Source of the DNA: Actinomycetota bacterium | GTDB lineage: Bacteria > Actinomycetota > Acidimicrobiia > Acidimicrobiales > Acidimicrobiaceae | Reading direction: 5' to 3' | Assembly: GCA_004366215.1 (NCBI GenBank) | Contig: SIRY01000232.1 | Span: 1 to 11,074 of the forward strand | DNA: 11,074 nucleotides | In this document: positions 1 through 6,640 of the stretch, piece by piece | Position numbering within the stretch: the first letter of the stretch is position 1 | How the letters are laid out: every line of letters begins with the position of its first letter | Notes under the pieces: generated by a model | Database searches by the model: none | Seen by the model: only the letters and a program-made list of their open reading frames with translations | What the model was told of the DNA's origin: nothing | Position numbers and translations under genes: made by a program

Positions 1-1285
1 TCCCCTCGGAGGCGTGCGCGACGCCGAGCCACGTCGCGATGAGACCGTCGATGCCGTTGAGGCCGCGGTTCGCGAGCACGCGCACCGGCGTCGTCGGGCG
101 GCCGCCAAAAACCTCGAGGTGGCGAATGGGCAGCGACGAGGCGACGACGAGCGCCTCGTCCGACCCAAGCTCGTCGCGCAGTCGACGCACGGCGGCGACC
201 TCACTCCACGGCTCCGCCGCGAGGACGCTCGCGACCCCCCCGGCGAGGAGCCGGTCGCGACGCAGGAGCGCCTCTGAGGGCGTGCCTCGCTCGTGCGACC
301 GACGCCCCTCGAGTGCACAGCGCACGAGCGTCCCAACGTCGACGACCGCCGCCGTCGTCGCACGCCGGAGCGGATCTCGCCAGCGAGGTCGGCTCTGGAA
401 CCACGCGAGCTCGACGCCGTCGCGCGCGAGCGTGGCGAGGTGCTCAGCGACGGTCCGTGACGCGTGCGGCGCGCCGAGGACGACGACGACCTCTGGCACG
501 TCGTCGACGCGCTCTCGGAGCGTCAGCTCGGGGTGCTCGAGCGCGAGCGGGTGCTGAGGCACGCCGGCGAGCGCATCGGAGAGGACCGGCCAGCCGAGCG
601 CCTCCGCGAGTCGAAGGACCTCGTACGCCTCGAGCCGTGGCTCCTCGCCGACGACGAGCCACCCCCGTCGGCCGGGATCGAACCAGCGCCGAAGCTCACG
701 AGGAGCGAGGCGAGGCGCGTCGACCTCGACGTAGCGACGCTCACGCCACGGACCGAGCTCGACCACGTCGTCGCTCACGAGCGGCTCGTCGATGCCGAGG
801 TTGACGACGACGGGCCCAGGGCCAAAGGGGCTCTGGGTTGCGCGCGTCACCGCCTCGAGGGCGACGCCGGCGAGGCGATCTGCGTCGAGGGCGCCAGAGA
901 GCTCGAGGTCGATCACCGCGGCGATCGGCTTGAACACCTCTGCCTGCTCGACGGTCTGGGGACTTCCCACTCCGTGGGCCCACCGAGGACGGTCGGCGAG
1001 CAGGGCGACGAGGCTGACGCCCGCCTCACGTGCCTCCGCGAGCGGGGCAACGAGCTCGAGCGCCCCTGTCCCACTCGTCGTCACGAGCGCCACCGGCTGG
1101 CCACGGCGTTTTGCCCAGCCGAGCGCAAAGAACCCTGCTTCGCGCTCATCGAGCCCGACGATCCGCGGGACTCTGAGCGCGCCGAGCGCAGCCGCGAGCG
1201 GCGTCGAACGGCTCCCCGGACAGACGACGAAGCCGCAGACCCCGAGCGCGCAGAGCGCCTCGACGAAGACCGTAGACTCGGCCAC
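1..1285 (-). CDS. menD: MenD, SEPHCHC synthase (partial, C-terminus off the left edge)
   Basis: Thiamine-diphosphate enzyme that joins isochorismate and 2-oxoglutarate to make SEPHCHC, the committed step of classical menaquinone synthesis in the cytosol. About 428 codons are visible; the family is usually near 550, so roughly the last fifth is missing. Seen in the translation: PGSRSTPLA at residues 23-31, the DER motif (46-48) whose Glu47 aligns with the cofactor-activating Glu, TSGTGALE (70-77), ADRP (97-100) followed by a Q-rich GSPQTVEQ stretch, then near residue 380 the segment SSLPIRHLE and near 405 ANRGLNGIDG, which match the MenD C-terminal domain N/S-S-x-P-I-R and NRGxxGIDG signatures. 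The GTG start is chosen because it leaves about 22 residues before PGSRS, as in known MenD proteins; no better start lies upstream in frame. It diverges from menH with 20 bases between start codons. No obvious ribosome site or promoter is seen for it. Confidence 0.95.
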   Translation of the reverse strand, partial: MAESTVFVEALCALGVCGFVVCPGSRSTPLAAALGALRVPRIVGLDEREAGFFALGWAKRRGQPVALVTTSGTGALELVAPLAEAREAGVSLVALLADRPRWAHGVGSPQTVEQAEVFKPIAAVIDLELSGALDADRLAGVALEAVTRATQSPFGPGPVVVNLGIDEPLVSDDVVELGPWRERRYVEVDAPRLAPRELRRWFDPGRRGWLVVGEEPRLEAYEVLRLAEALGWPVLSDALAGVPQHPLALEHPELTLRERVDDVPEVVVVLGAPHASRTVAEHLATLARDGVELAWFQSRPRWRDPLRRATTAAVVDVGTLVRCALEGRRSHERGTPSEALLRRDRLLAGGVASVLAAEPWSEVAAVRRLRDELGSDEALVVASSLPIRHLEVFGGRPTTPVRVLANRGLNGIDGLIATWLGVAHASEG

Positions 1286-1305
1286 GCGATGGCCGAGTCG
1301 AGACG

Positions 1306-2145
1306 ATGACCACCGTTCGTGCACGCAGCCTCCTCGGCCCGACAGGGCTCACCCTGCGCGTCAGCCCCTGCCGTCGCGCGCGAGCGCGCGGAGTCGTCAT
1401 CCATGGCTTTACGCAGTCCCGGTGGAGCCTCGTCGCAGCGCTCCTGCCGCTCGTCATGGAGACGGACATCAGCCTGGACTTCCTGGACGCACCTGGCCAC
1501 GGCGTCGGCGCTACGCGCACAGCGCATCCTCAGCTTAGTCTACGGTCGTTCCTCGACGGTGTGGCCGCGCTCAACCCCGACGTCGTACTCGGCTACTCGA
1601 TGGGCGGTCGGCTCGCGCTCTGGGCAGCAGCAACCCACCCGAGCAACCGTTGGCGCGTCGTCGCCATCTCCGCGAACCCCGGCATCCCCGGTGCGAGCGC
1701 TCGGCTCGAGCGCCGACGGCTCGATGAGGCCCTCGCGAGCCGTCTCGAGACGCTCCGACCCGCGATCGCGCTGGGGTCTCCCAGCGCGGACGTGGCCGCC
1801 TTCCTCGATTCCTGGGACGCTCAACCCCTCTTCGCTCGACGCCACCTCAGCGAGCAGGCCAGGCTCGCGCGCACGATGAGCGACCCGCGTGGTTGGGCGC
1901 TCGCCCTACGAACCTACGGCACCGGCCTCCAGCCCGACCTCGTCGAGCCGTTGCGAGAGAGCCAGGCACGGCTCTGGCTCGTCGTCGGCGGCGACGACGA
2001 CGCCTACCGCCGGCACGCCGCTCGTCTCGTCGGACGAGCCTCGCTCGTCACCATTGAAGGCGCCGGACACGACGTCGTCGCCGAAGCGCCAGAGCGCCTC
2101 GACTCGTGGCTGCGCGCGTGGAGCGAGCGTGAGTTTGGACCCTAG
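1306..2145 (+). CDS. menH: MenH, SHCHC synthase (alpha/beta hydrolase)
   Basis: Alpha/beta-hydrolase-fold lyase that eliminates pyruvate from SEPHCHC to give SHCHC, the step right after MenD. The 279-residue protein shows the oxyanion-side HGF (33-35), the strand-turn DAPGHG (61-66), the nucleophile elbow GYSMGGR with Ser98, the acidic member in GGDDD (229-232) and the catalytic His255 in GAGHD. The features that separate it from generic hydrolases are ISANPGI (121-127), W-x-x-QPLF (170-176) and GTGLQP (205-210), which parallel MenH-specific segments. The length is close to the family norm of about 250-280. The ATG start is chosen because the hydrolase core begins soon after; its ribosome site is weak. 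A TAGACT -10-like hexamer at 1273-1278, inside the menD reading frame, could drive it. It converges on menA, and the two stop codons overlap in CTAG. Neighbouring menD supports the function. Confidence 0.93.
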   Translation: MTTVRARSLLGPTGLTLRVSPCRRARARGVVIHGFTQSRWSLVAALLPLVMETDISLDFLDAPGHGVGATRTAHPQLSLRSFLDGVAALNPDVVLGYSMGGRLALWAAATHPSNRWRVVAISANPGIPGASARLERRRLDEALASRLETLRPAIALGSPSADVAAFLDSWDAQPLFARRHLSEQARLARTMSDPRGWALALRTYGTGLQPDLVEPLRESQARLWLVVGGDDDAYRRHAARLVGRASLVTIEGAGHDVVAEAPERLDSWLRAWSEREFGP

Positions 2146-3029
2146 GCGCGGACGACGAACGCAACCGCGACGACCACACCGAGCAGGAGCGTCAGCTGCC
2201 CCGTCGCGACGAGGGACCCGATGAGCGCCCGACCTTCCTCGCCAGCGACGACCGGGCGAAGCGCGCGTCTGGCACCAAGAGCGCCGACGGCCGCGACGAC
2301 GAGGCTCGGCACGACCCCGTGCGTCCCTTCGGCGACCCCGAGCGTGCACCCCGCGACGGCGAGGACGACGAGCGTGACGACGAGCGTGCGAGTGCGCGCC
2401 GAGCCGAGCCGAACCGCGAGCGTCCGCTTGCCGCTCCGTCGGTCCCCGTCGCGATCTCGCAGGTTGTTGACCGCGAGCAACGCGCTGATGGCACACCCGA
2501 GACCGACCGCCACCTCCCAGCTCGCGCTCGGCAGCTCGCGCGCCTGGACCCAGAGGGTCCCAAGCGTCGCAACGAGCCCAAAGTAGACGAAGGCGACGGC
2601 CTCGCCGAGGCCGGCGTAGCCGTAGGGGTGCCGACCCCCGGTGTAGAACCACGCAGCGACGACAGCGCTCCCGCCGATGACGACGAGCCAGAGAGAGGTC
2701 TCGACGGCGAGCACGAGGCCGCTGAGGGCAGCCACCCCGAAAGCGACGAGCGCAGCGGTGCGCACGGACCGGGGCGAGGCGAGCCCCTGGCCGACGAGTC
2801 GGACGGGCCCGACACGCTCGTGGTCAGTGCCTCGAATCCCGTCGGAGTAGTCGTTCGCGTAGTTCACGCCGACCTGCAGCGCCACCGCGACGACGCCAGC
2901 GAGGAGAGCCCGCGAGGCGACGAGGTGGCCAAGGCGTGCCGCAAGGCCGGTCGCGGCGACGACCGGAGCGATGGACGCGGGGAGCGTTCGTGGCCGAGCC
3001 CCTCCAATCCAGTCGCCAAGACGCGCCAC
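2142..3029 (-). CDS. menA: MenA, 1,4-dihydroxy-2-naphthoate polyprenyltransferase
   Basis: Integral membrane UbiA-superfamily prenyltransferase that transfers a polyprenyl chain to DHNA with decarboxylation, giving demethylmenaquinone. The 295-residue protein begins with the MenA-typical ARPRTLPASIAPV (11-23). It carries the first aspartate-rich site NYANDYSDG (56-64), followed by RVGPVRL (72-78), and the second site NNLRDRDGD (188-196) followed by GKRTLAVRLG (200-209). Between and after these lie hydrophobic segments, about eight in all, as expected for UbiA enzymes. The GTG start is preceded by an AGGAGG ribosome site ending four bases upstream, the clearest one in the men cluster. A TAGACT hexamer on the minus strand (3069-3064) is a possible -10, giving a leader of roughly 27 bases. 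Its TAG stop overlaps the menH TAG in the palindrome CCTAGG. Confidence 0.95.
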   Translation of the reverse strand: MARLGDWIGGARPRTLPASIAPVVAATGLAARLGHLVASRALLAGVVAVALQVGVNYANDYSDGIRGTDHERVGPVRLVGQGLASPRSVRTAALVAFGVAALSGLVLAVETSLWLVVIGGSAVVAAWFYTGGRHPYGYAGLGEAVAFVYFGLVATLGTLWVQARELPSASWEVAVGLGCAISALLAVNNLRDRDGDRRSGKRTLAVRLGSARTRTLVVTLVVLAVAGCTLGVAEGTHGVVPSLVVAAVGALGARRALRPVVAGEEGRALIGSLVATGQLTLLLGVVVAVAFVVRA

Positions 3030-3097
3030 CAGCCCTCCTCTCGCGCAACGTCGGTCACCTTGCAGTCTACGGCGCTCACGACCGTACGCTAGGAACC
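3030..3097. promoter_or_regulatory. Divergent menA/menE promoter region
   Basis: These 68 bases separate the menA and menE starts. For menE (+), TACGCT at 3085-3090 fits the actinobacterial -10 consensus TAnnnT and ends seven bases before the ATG, so the transcript would start at or next to the start codon (leaderless). TTGCAG at 3060-3065 is a weak -35 candidate, but its 19-base spacer is long. For menA (-), TAGACT at 3069-3064 is a -10 candidate, with an AGGAGG ribosome site near 3034-3039. The two promoters overlap, so they may compete. The hexamers are directly visible; the start sites are inferred. Confidence 0.5.
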
Positions 3098-4249
3098 ATG
3101 AGCGACCGTGGCCGGCGGCTCGTCGTGCTCCCTGCGACCCAGGACTCGTGGCTCGTCGACGAGATCGCGGCAGCGTGGGAGGCCGGTGAGGCGATCAGCG
3201 TGGTCGACCTGAGCGCACCGAGCGCTCGGGCTCGGCTCGACGCGATCGCAGCGCACCTGCTTCGGCTGCCGAGCGGGGACGTCGACCTCTGGCCCGACGC
3301 GCCGCCGCTGCCCGAGGACGCTGCGATCGTCCAGACCACCTCCGGCACCACCGGCAAGCCTCGCGCAGTCGTCCTCACCCACGCCAACGTCGCCGCCTCA
3401 GCTCGAGCTGTCCACGAGCGCCTCGCGCTGACGCCACGGGACCACTGGACGACCGCGCTCTCACCCGCCTTCATCGGTGGGCTCGCGACGATCGCCCGGG
3501 CTCTCGTCGCGAACGTGCCGATCACGCTGCTCGCCCAGCATCGGCCTCAGTGCTTCGAGCGTGCGCGCGCGCTCGGCGCCACCCTTGCGACGACGGTGGC
3601 CGCCGCGCTCGAGCGCGTCGACGTCTCCTTCCTCCGGGCCGTGATCCTCGGAGCGCAGCCAGCGCGCGGTGCGCTGCCTGCGCACGCCATCACGAGCTAC
3701 GGCATGACCGAGACGGGATCGGGCGTCGTGTGGAACGGGGAACCGCTGCCAGGCGTCGAGGTGCGCCTCGAGCACGGCGCCATCCTGCTGCGCGGACCGA
3801 TGATCGCGCGGTCGTGGCGAGACGGCTCCCCCGTCCTCGACCCGGACGGCTGGCTCCACACCGGCGACGTTGGAGACCTCGTCGACGGGCGCCTCACCGT
3901 CGTCGGCCGAGCTCAGGAGCTCATCAACACCGGCGGCCACCACGTGGCCCCCGCCGTCGTCGAAGCCGCCGTCTCGTCGGCACTCAGCCTCGATCCCAAC
4001 ACGATCGCCGTCTACGGCACGTACGACGACCGCTTCGGTGAGGTGGTCACGCTCGCCGTGACCACCTCACCCGCTCCGACCGTCGCAGACCTCGCAGCAG
4101 CGCTCGCCGACCACCTCGACGCACCGTGGCTTCCCCGCCGCGTCGTGCGCGTCACCCACATCCCGCGCACTGACACCGGCAAACCCGTGCGCCACGAGCT
4201 CCCCGGTGCGGTCGTGCGCCCTCGAGGCGCGCCTCGCGGGCGAGGCTAG
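3098..4249 (+). CDS. menE: MenE, o-succinylbenzoate--CoA ligase
   Basis: Adenylate-forming enzyme that activates o-succinylbenzoate with ATP and CoA, the step feeding MenB. The 383-residue protein has the ANL-family motifs in order: P-loop TTSGTTGKP (80-88), YGMTETG (201-207), GWLHTGD (251-257), the hinge region VVGRAQELINTGG (268-280), then HHVAPAVVE (281-289), and the C-terminal TGKPVR (360-365), whose Lys362 aligns with the catalytic lysine. The protein is short for an acyl-CoA ligase (450-550) because the N-terminal domain is reduced, as in many actinobacterial MenE proteins. The ATG at 3098 is preferred over a longer in-frame start at 2936 because the extra 54 codons would lie in menA and the promoter region and show no homology to the family. 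The TACGCT -10 box seven bases upstream supports leaderless translation from this ATG. The neighbouring men genes fix the substrate assignment. Confidence 0.93.
   Translation: MSDRGRRLVVLPATQDSWLVDEIAAAWEAGEAISVVDLSAPSARARLDAIAAHLLRLPSGDVDLWPDAPPLPEDAAIVQTTSGTTGKPRAVVLTHANVAASARAVHERLALTPRDHWTTALSPAFIGGLATIARALVANVPITLLAQHRPQCFERARALGATLATTVAAALERVDVSFLRAVILGAQPARGALPAHAITSYGMTETGSGVVWNGEPLPGVEVRLEHGAILLRGPMIARSWRDGSPVLDPDGWLHTGDVGDLVDGRLTVVGRAQELINTGGHHVAPAVVEAAVSSALSLDPNTIAVYGTYDDRFGEVVTLAVTTSPAPTVADLAAALADHLDAPWLPRRVVRVTHIPRTDTGKPVRHELPGAVVRPRGAPRGRG
4223..4246. terminator. Palindrome and GC hairpin at the menE / permease tail-to-tail junction
   Basis: CGAGGCGCGCCTCG (4223-4236) is a perfect 14-bp palindrome. 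Its second half also pairs with a third arm: GCCTCG (4231-4236), loop CGGG, CGAGGC (4241-4246). The hairpin ends at the base before the menE TAG and touches the permease stop. No T-run follows on either strand, so it is not a standard intrinsic terminator. It may still slow or stop polymerase from both sides, since the two genes leave no other space for termination. The role is inferred. Confidence 0.35.
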
Positions 4250-5709
4250 TCGGCCGCAACCCCCTCGGGGCTCTCGACGTCCTGCTCGAGGACCACCCGC
4301 TCCTCTGGTCGAGGCATCCGGAAGTAGGGACGGCCCTTCGCCCAGAAGATGACCATCGGAATGAAGCCGAGCAGGATGGCGCCGATGCCGACCACCTTGG
4401 TCGTCACGTTGAGCCCCGGCAGGCTCTGCTCGAACATCACCGCCATGAACACGGCACCGACGAGCGGCCACAGGCCTGCGAAGATGAAGTACGACAGCTT
4501 CTTAAAGAGCAGCTTGCGGGAGACGGTGACCACCGAGAAGCCCGCGAGGCCGTAGTAGACCGCGATCTGGAGGCCGATGGCGTTGATCGCATCGGAGAGC
4601 ACGGTGCCGACGGAGCCGACGTAGTTGGAGGCGATGAGGAGCCCGATCGAGATCACCGCCACCACGAGCGTCGCTGCGACCGGGGTGAGGCGGACGCGAT
4701 GCGTGCGACCGAGGACGGCCGGCATCGTGCCGTCACGGCCCATCGCAAAGAGCGTCCGTGACACCTGGATGATGGTGGTCTCGAGCGTCGCGATCGTCGA
4801 GAGCGCCACAGCGACGACGATGAGCTTGCCACCGAGTCCGTGCCAGACCACCTGCCCGAGCGCGTCGAGGACGTCGCCGGCGTTCTGGTTGATCTGGCGG
4901 GGGGTGAGCACGAGGTTGGTGCCGATCGTGAAGATCTCAAAGAGCAGGAACACGACGATGACGCCGATGATGGCGCCGATACCGGGCGTCACTCGCTCCC
5001 CTTTGGTCTCCTCGTTGAGGTTGGCTGTGACGTCCCAGCCCCAGTAGTAGAACGCTGCGACGAGCGCGCCGGCGAAGAACCCTGCCGAGCCGTGGAAGAT
5101 TGAGGGCGCGAACCAGTGGAGGCTGAAGCTGTGCACCTGTGGGCTGTGCACCAGCATCAAGATGGCGAAGAGCAGCAGGATCGCAAGCTCGATCGACGAC
5201 ATCGCGACCTGGACCTTGGCCGTGATGGTCACGCCCGCGATGACCGCCCCCACCATGATGAGAAAGACGATGATGCCGAGCGTCGTCACCCACGCTGTTG
5301 AGTTCGCGAGCCGCTGGGAGAAGAGCCCGAGGATCGTTGACCCAGCCGGCACGGAGCCCGCGACCATGAAGATCAGCGCTGACACGACGAGGCACCACCC
5401 AGCGATGTAGCCGAGGACCGGGTGCAGCGCGCGCCGAACCCAGGCGTAGGTCGCACCCGCGTTCGCCTCGGTTCGCCCGAGGTAGTTGAACGCCCACACG
5501 ATGCCGAACATCGCGATGCCGCAGTAGAGGAGCGACGCCGGCCCCCCGAGCGCTACCGCCCCAAAGAGCGTGGCTGTCGAGGCGGCGATGGAGTACGCCG
5601 GCGCGACGCCGGCGACGCCCATCACCGCAGAGTCGAACAGCGACAGGGCACCCCGACGAAGCCGATGGTGCGCGCTCGCTGTCGCGTTGCCTGACGGTAC
5701 GGTATCCAT
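4246..5709 (-). CDS. APC-family amino acid/polyamine permease
   Basis: Membrane transporter of the amino acid-polyamine-organocation superfamily, 487 residues, with about twelve hydrophobic segments (near 25-50, 57-76, 97-120, 141-162, 170-187, 207-228, 243-266, 293-315, 342-361, 372-396, 405-425 and 438-456). Family signs are the unwound TM1 region GVAGVAPAYS (31-40), NAGATYAWV (83-91), the WGWDVTANLNEET stretch in TM6 (223-235) and the cytoplasmic loop SRTLFAMGRDGTMP (317-330). The substrate cannot be read from sequence; amino acids, polyamines or related amines are possible. The ATG at 5709 is chosen because a purine-rich site (AAGGGGGAGG) lies directly upstream. An in-frame start at 5799 would place the promoter inside the gene and add a non-hydrophobic tail. 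An SDR gene lies upstream on the same strand, and this gene has its own promoter. The stop overlaps that of menE. Confidence 0.85.
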   Translation of the reverse strand: MDTVPSGNATASAHHRLRRGALSLFDSAVMGVAGVAPAYSIAASTATLFGAVALGGPASLLYCGIAMFGIVWAFNYLGRTEANAGATYAWVRRALHPVLGYIAGWCLVVSALIFMVAGSVPAGSTILGLFSQRLANSTAWVTTLGIIVFLIMVGAVIAGVTITAKVQVAMSSIELAILLLFAILMLVHSPQVHSFSLHWFAPSIFHGSAGFFAGALVAAFYYWGWDVTANLNEETKGERVTPGIGAIIGVIVVFLLFEIFTIGTNLVLTPRQINQNAGDVLDALGQVVWHGLGGKLIVVAVALSTIATLETTIIQVSRTLFAMGRDGTMPAVLGRTHRVRLTPVAATLVVAVISIGLLIASNYVGSVGTVLSDAINAIGLQIAVYYGLAGFSVVTVSRKLLFKKLSYFIFAGLWPLVGAVFMAVMFEQSLPGLNVTTKVVGIGAILLGFIPMVIFWAKGRPYFRMPRPEERVVLEQDVESPEGVAAD

Positions 5710-5729
5710 GCCTCCCCCTTGACGAGCCG

Positions 5730-5754
5730 AGGTGCTGGACTCCACGCAGCACCT
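5730..5754 (-). promoter_or_regulatory. Perfect 8-bp inverted repeat in the permease leader
   Basis: AGGTGCTG (5730-5737) and CAGCACCT (5747-5754) are perfect inverted copies around a 9-base centre. With the promoter read from the sequence, this covers about +10 to +35 of the leader, ending some 20 bases before the ATG. It could be an operator for a dimeric repressor placed just downstream of the start site, or an RNA hairpin in the 5' leader. The repeat is seen directly; the function is inferred. Confidence 0.5.
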
Positions 5755-5770
5755 ACTCGAATCGTGCCGG

Positions 5771-5826
5771 ATTCTACGCACCCGCCATGGTTTCCGCAAG
5801 GATTTTTCGGAAGTTCGACGCTTTTT
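5771..5826 (-). promoter_or_regulatory. Permease promoter with -35, -10 and upstream A-tracts
   Basis: On the minus strand TTGCGG (5799-5794) and TAGAAT (5776-5771) are separated by exactly 17 bases, close to the sigma-70-type consensus, with transcription expected to start near 5764. Two A-tracts of five lie at 5807-5803 and 5826-5822, about two helical turns apart and at roughly -40 and -60. This is where UP elements bind the polymerase alpha subunit. The patch is clearly AT-rich against a GC-rich background. It is the most complete promoter in the window. Confidence 0.65.
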
Positions 5827-5846
5827 GTGTTAGCAGCGACCGAGAC

Positions 5847-6587
5847 CTACGCGAGGCGACCGAGCGTCAGAGTGCCACCATCGACCACGAGGTTCGACCC
5901 TGTGATCCAGCGGGCATCGTCCGAGACGAGGAACGCGACCGCGCCAGCGACGTCCTCAGGCTCACCGATGCGACCGGTCGGCAGCTCTCGACGGAGACGA
6001 TCCTCGAGGAGCTCGACGAGCACCTCGCTCATCGAAGTGCGCACGAGGCCCGGGGAGACAGCGTTGACCCGAATCGGGGCGAGCTCGACAGCGAGCTGTC
6101 GCGTCAGGTGGACGAGCGCCGCCTTCGAGACGTTGTAGAGCCCAATCCCTGGCTCAGGTTCGAGTCCACCGATGCTCGCGATGTTCACGATTACCTTCTC
6201 AGAGCCGGGCGCCTGCGCGAACCTCCCTGCGAGCAGCGCAGGAGCCCGCACGTTGACCGACCAGATGAGGTCCATGGCCTCCGGGGTCATCGACGCGACC
6301 GGGCCGACGACCGGACTCGCAGCGGCGTTGTTGACGAGCACACGCACAGACCCGCAGCGTGCCACGGCCTCATCGACGACGGTGGCCGCGGCCTGCGCGT
6401 CCCGGAGGTTCGCAACGACGGGGTGCACGACGATCCCATCGCCCCGGAGCTCGTCGACGAGCGCCGTGAGCTCTTCCTCGCGGCGCGCGACCGCGACGAT
6501 CGTGTAGCCATCGGCCCCAAGACGCCTCGCGATCGCACGCCCGATACCGCGCGTCGCACCGGTGATGATCGCAGCCCCACGCTCCAT
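5847..6587 (-). CDS. Classical short-chain dehydrogenase/reductase (SDR)
   Basis: NAD(P)-dependent cytosolic oxidoreductase of 246 residues, the usual length for classical SDRs. Visible motifs are the glycine-rich TGATRGIG (9-16), ARRE after the second strand (34-37), where two arginines suggest NADPH, NNAA (86-89), Asn112, catalytic Ser138, the YNVSK pair Tyr151/Lys155, the SPG turn (178-180) and the terminal VDGG (235-238). The overall look is FabG-like (3-oxoacyl-ACP reductase family), but SDR substrates cannot be assigned from such motifs, and no fatty-acid synthesis genes are nearby. TAACGT on the minus strand (6599-6594) ends six bases before the ATG, and no ribosome site is present, so translation is probably leaderless. 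The permease follows on the same strand after 137 bases and could be partly cotranscribed. The gene diverges from the DUF255 gene. Confidence 0.9.
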   Translation of the reverse strand: MERGAAIITGATRGIGRAIARRLGADGYTIVAVARREEELTALVDELRGDGIVVHPVVANLRDAQAAATVVDEAVARCGSVRVLVNNAAASPVVGPVASMTPEAMDLIWSVNVRAPALLAGRFAQAPGSEKVIVNIASIGGLEPEPGIGLYNVSKAALVHLTRQLAVELAPIRVNAVSPGLVRTSMSEVLVELLEDRLRRELPTGRIGEPEDVAGAVAFLVSDDARWITGSNLVVDGGTLTLGRLA

Positions 6588-6640
6588 GCGCTCACGTTAG
6601 CCGTCACGCAGCCGTGCTAGCGTGAGAGCCGGAGGATGCG
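6588..6640. promoter_or_regulatory. Overlapping divergent promoters of the SDR and DUF255 genes within an inverted repeat
   Basis: CTCACGTTAG (6591-6600) and CTAGCGTGAG (6617-6626) are inverted copies with one mismatch and a 16-base spacer. Each arm contains a -10-like hexamer: TAACGT on the minus strand for the SDR gene and TAGCGT (6618-6623) on the plus strand for the DUF255 gene. A smaller dyad, CACG-cagc-CGTG (6605-6616), sits in the middle. The SDR transcript would be leaderless. The DUF255 transcript would have a leader of about 11 bases with GGAGG at 6631-6635. Confidence 0.5.

Noticed and set aside
464..1309. Long open frame on the plus strand opposite menD (281 codons)
   Set aside because: It is arginine- and glutamate-rich with no family features, and lies wholly antisense to the clear MenD reading frame. 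High-GC DNA leaves such frames open by codon bias.
2936..3097. Longer menE start at 2936
   Set aside because: The extension would overlap the 5' part of menA on the other strand and shows no ANL-family features; the -10 box sits inside it.
5710..5799. Longer permease start at 5799
   Set aside because: The added 30 residues are polar, not found in APC proteins, and would be encoded by the promoter and leader repeat. A strong ribosome site sits at the 5709 start instead.
5795..5813. CCGCA...TTCGG / TTCCG-CGGAA pairing after the SDR gene, as a terminator
   Set aside because: The five-pair stem has a long loop and no T-run follows on the minus strand. The same bases are better explained as the permease -35 and A-tract region.
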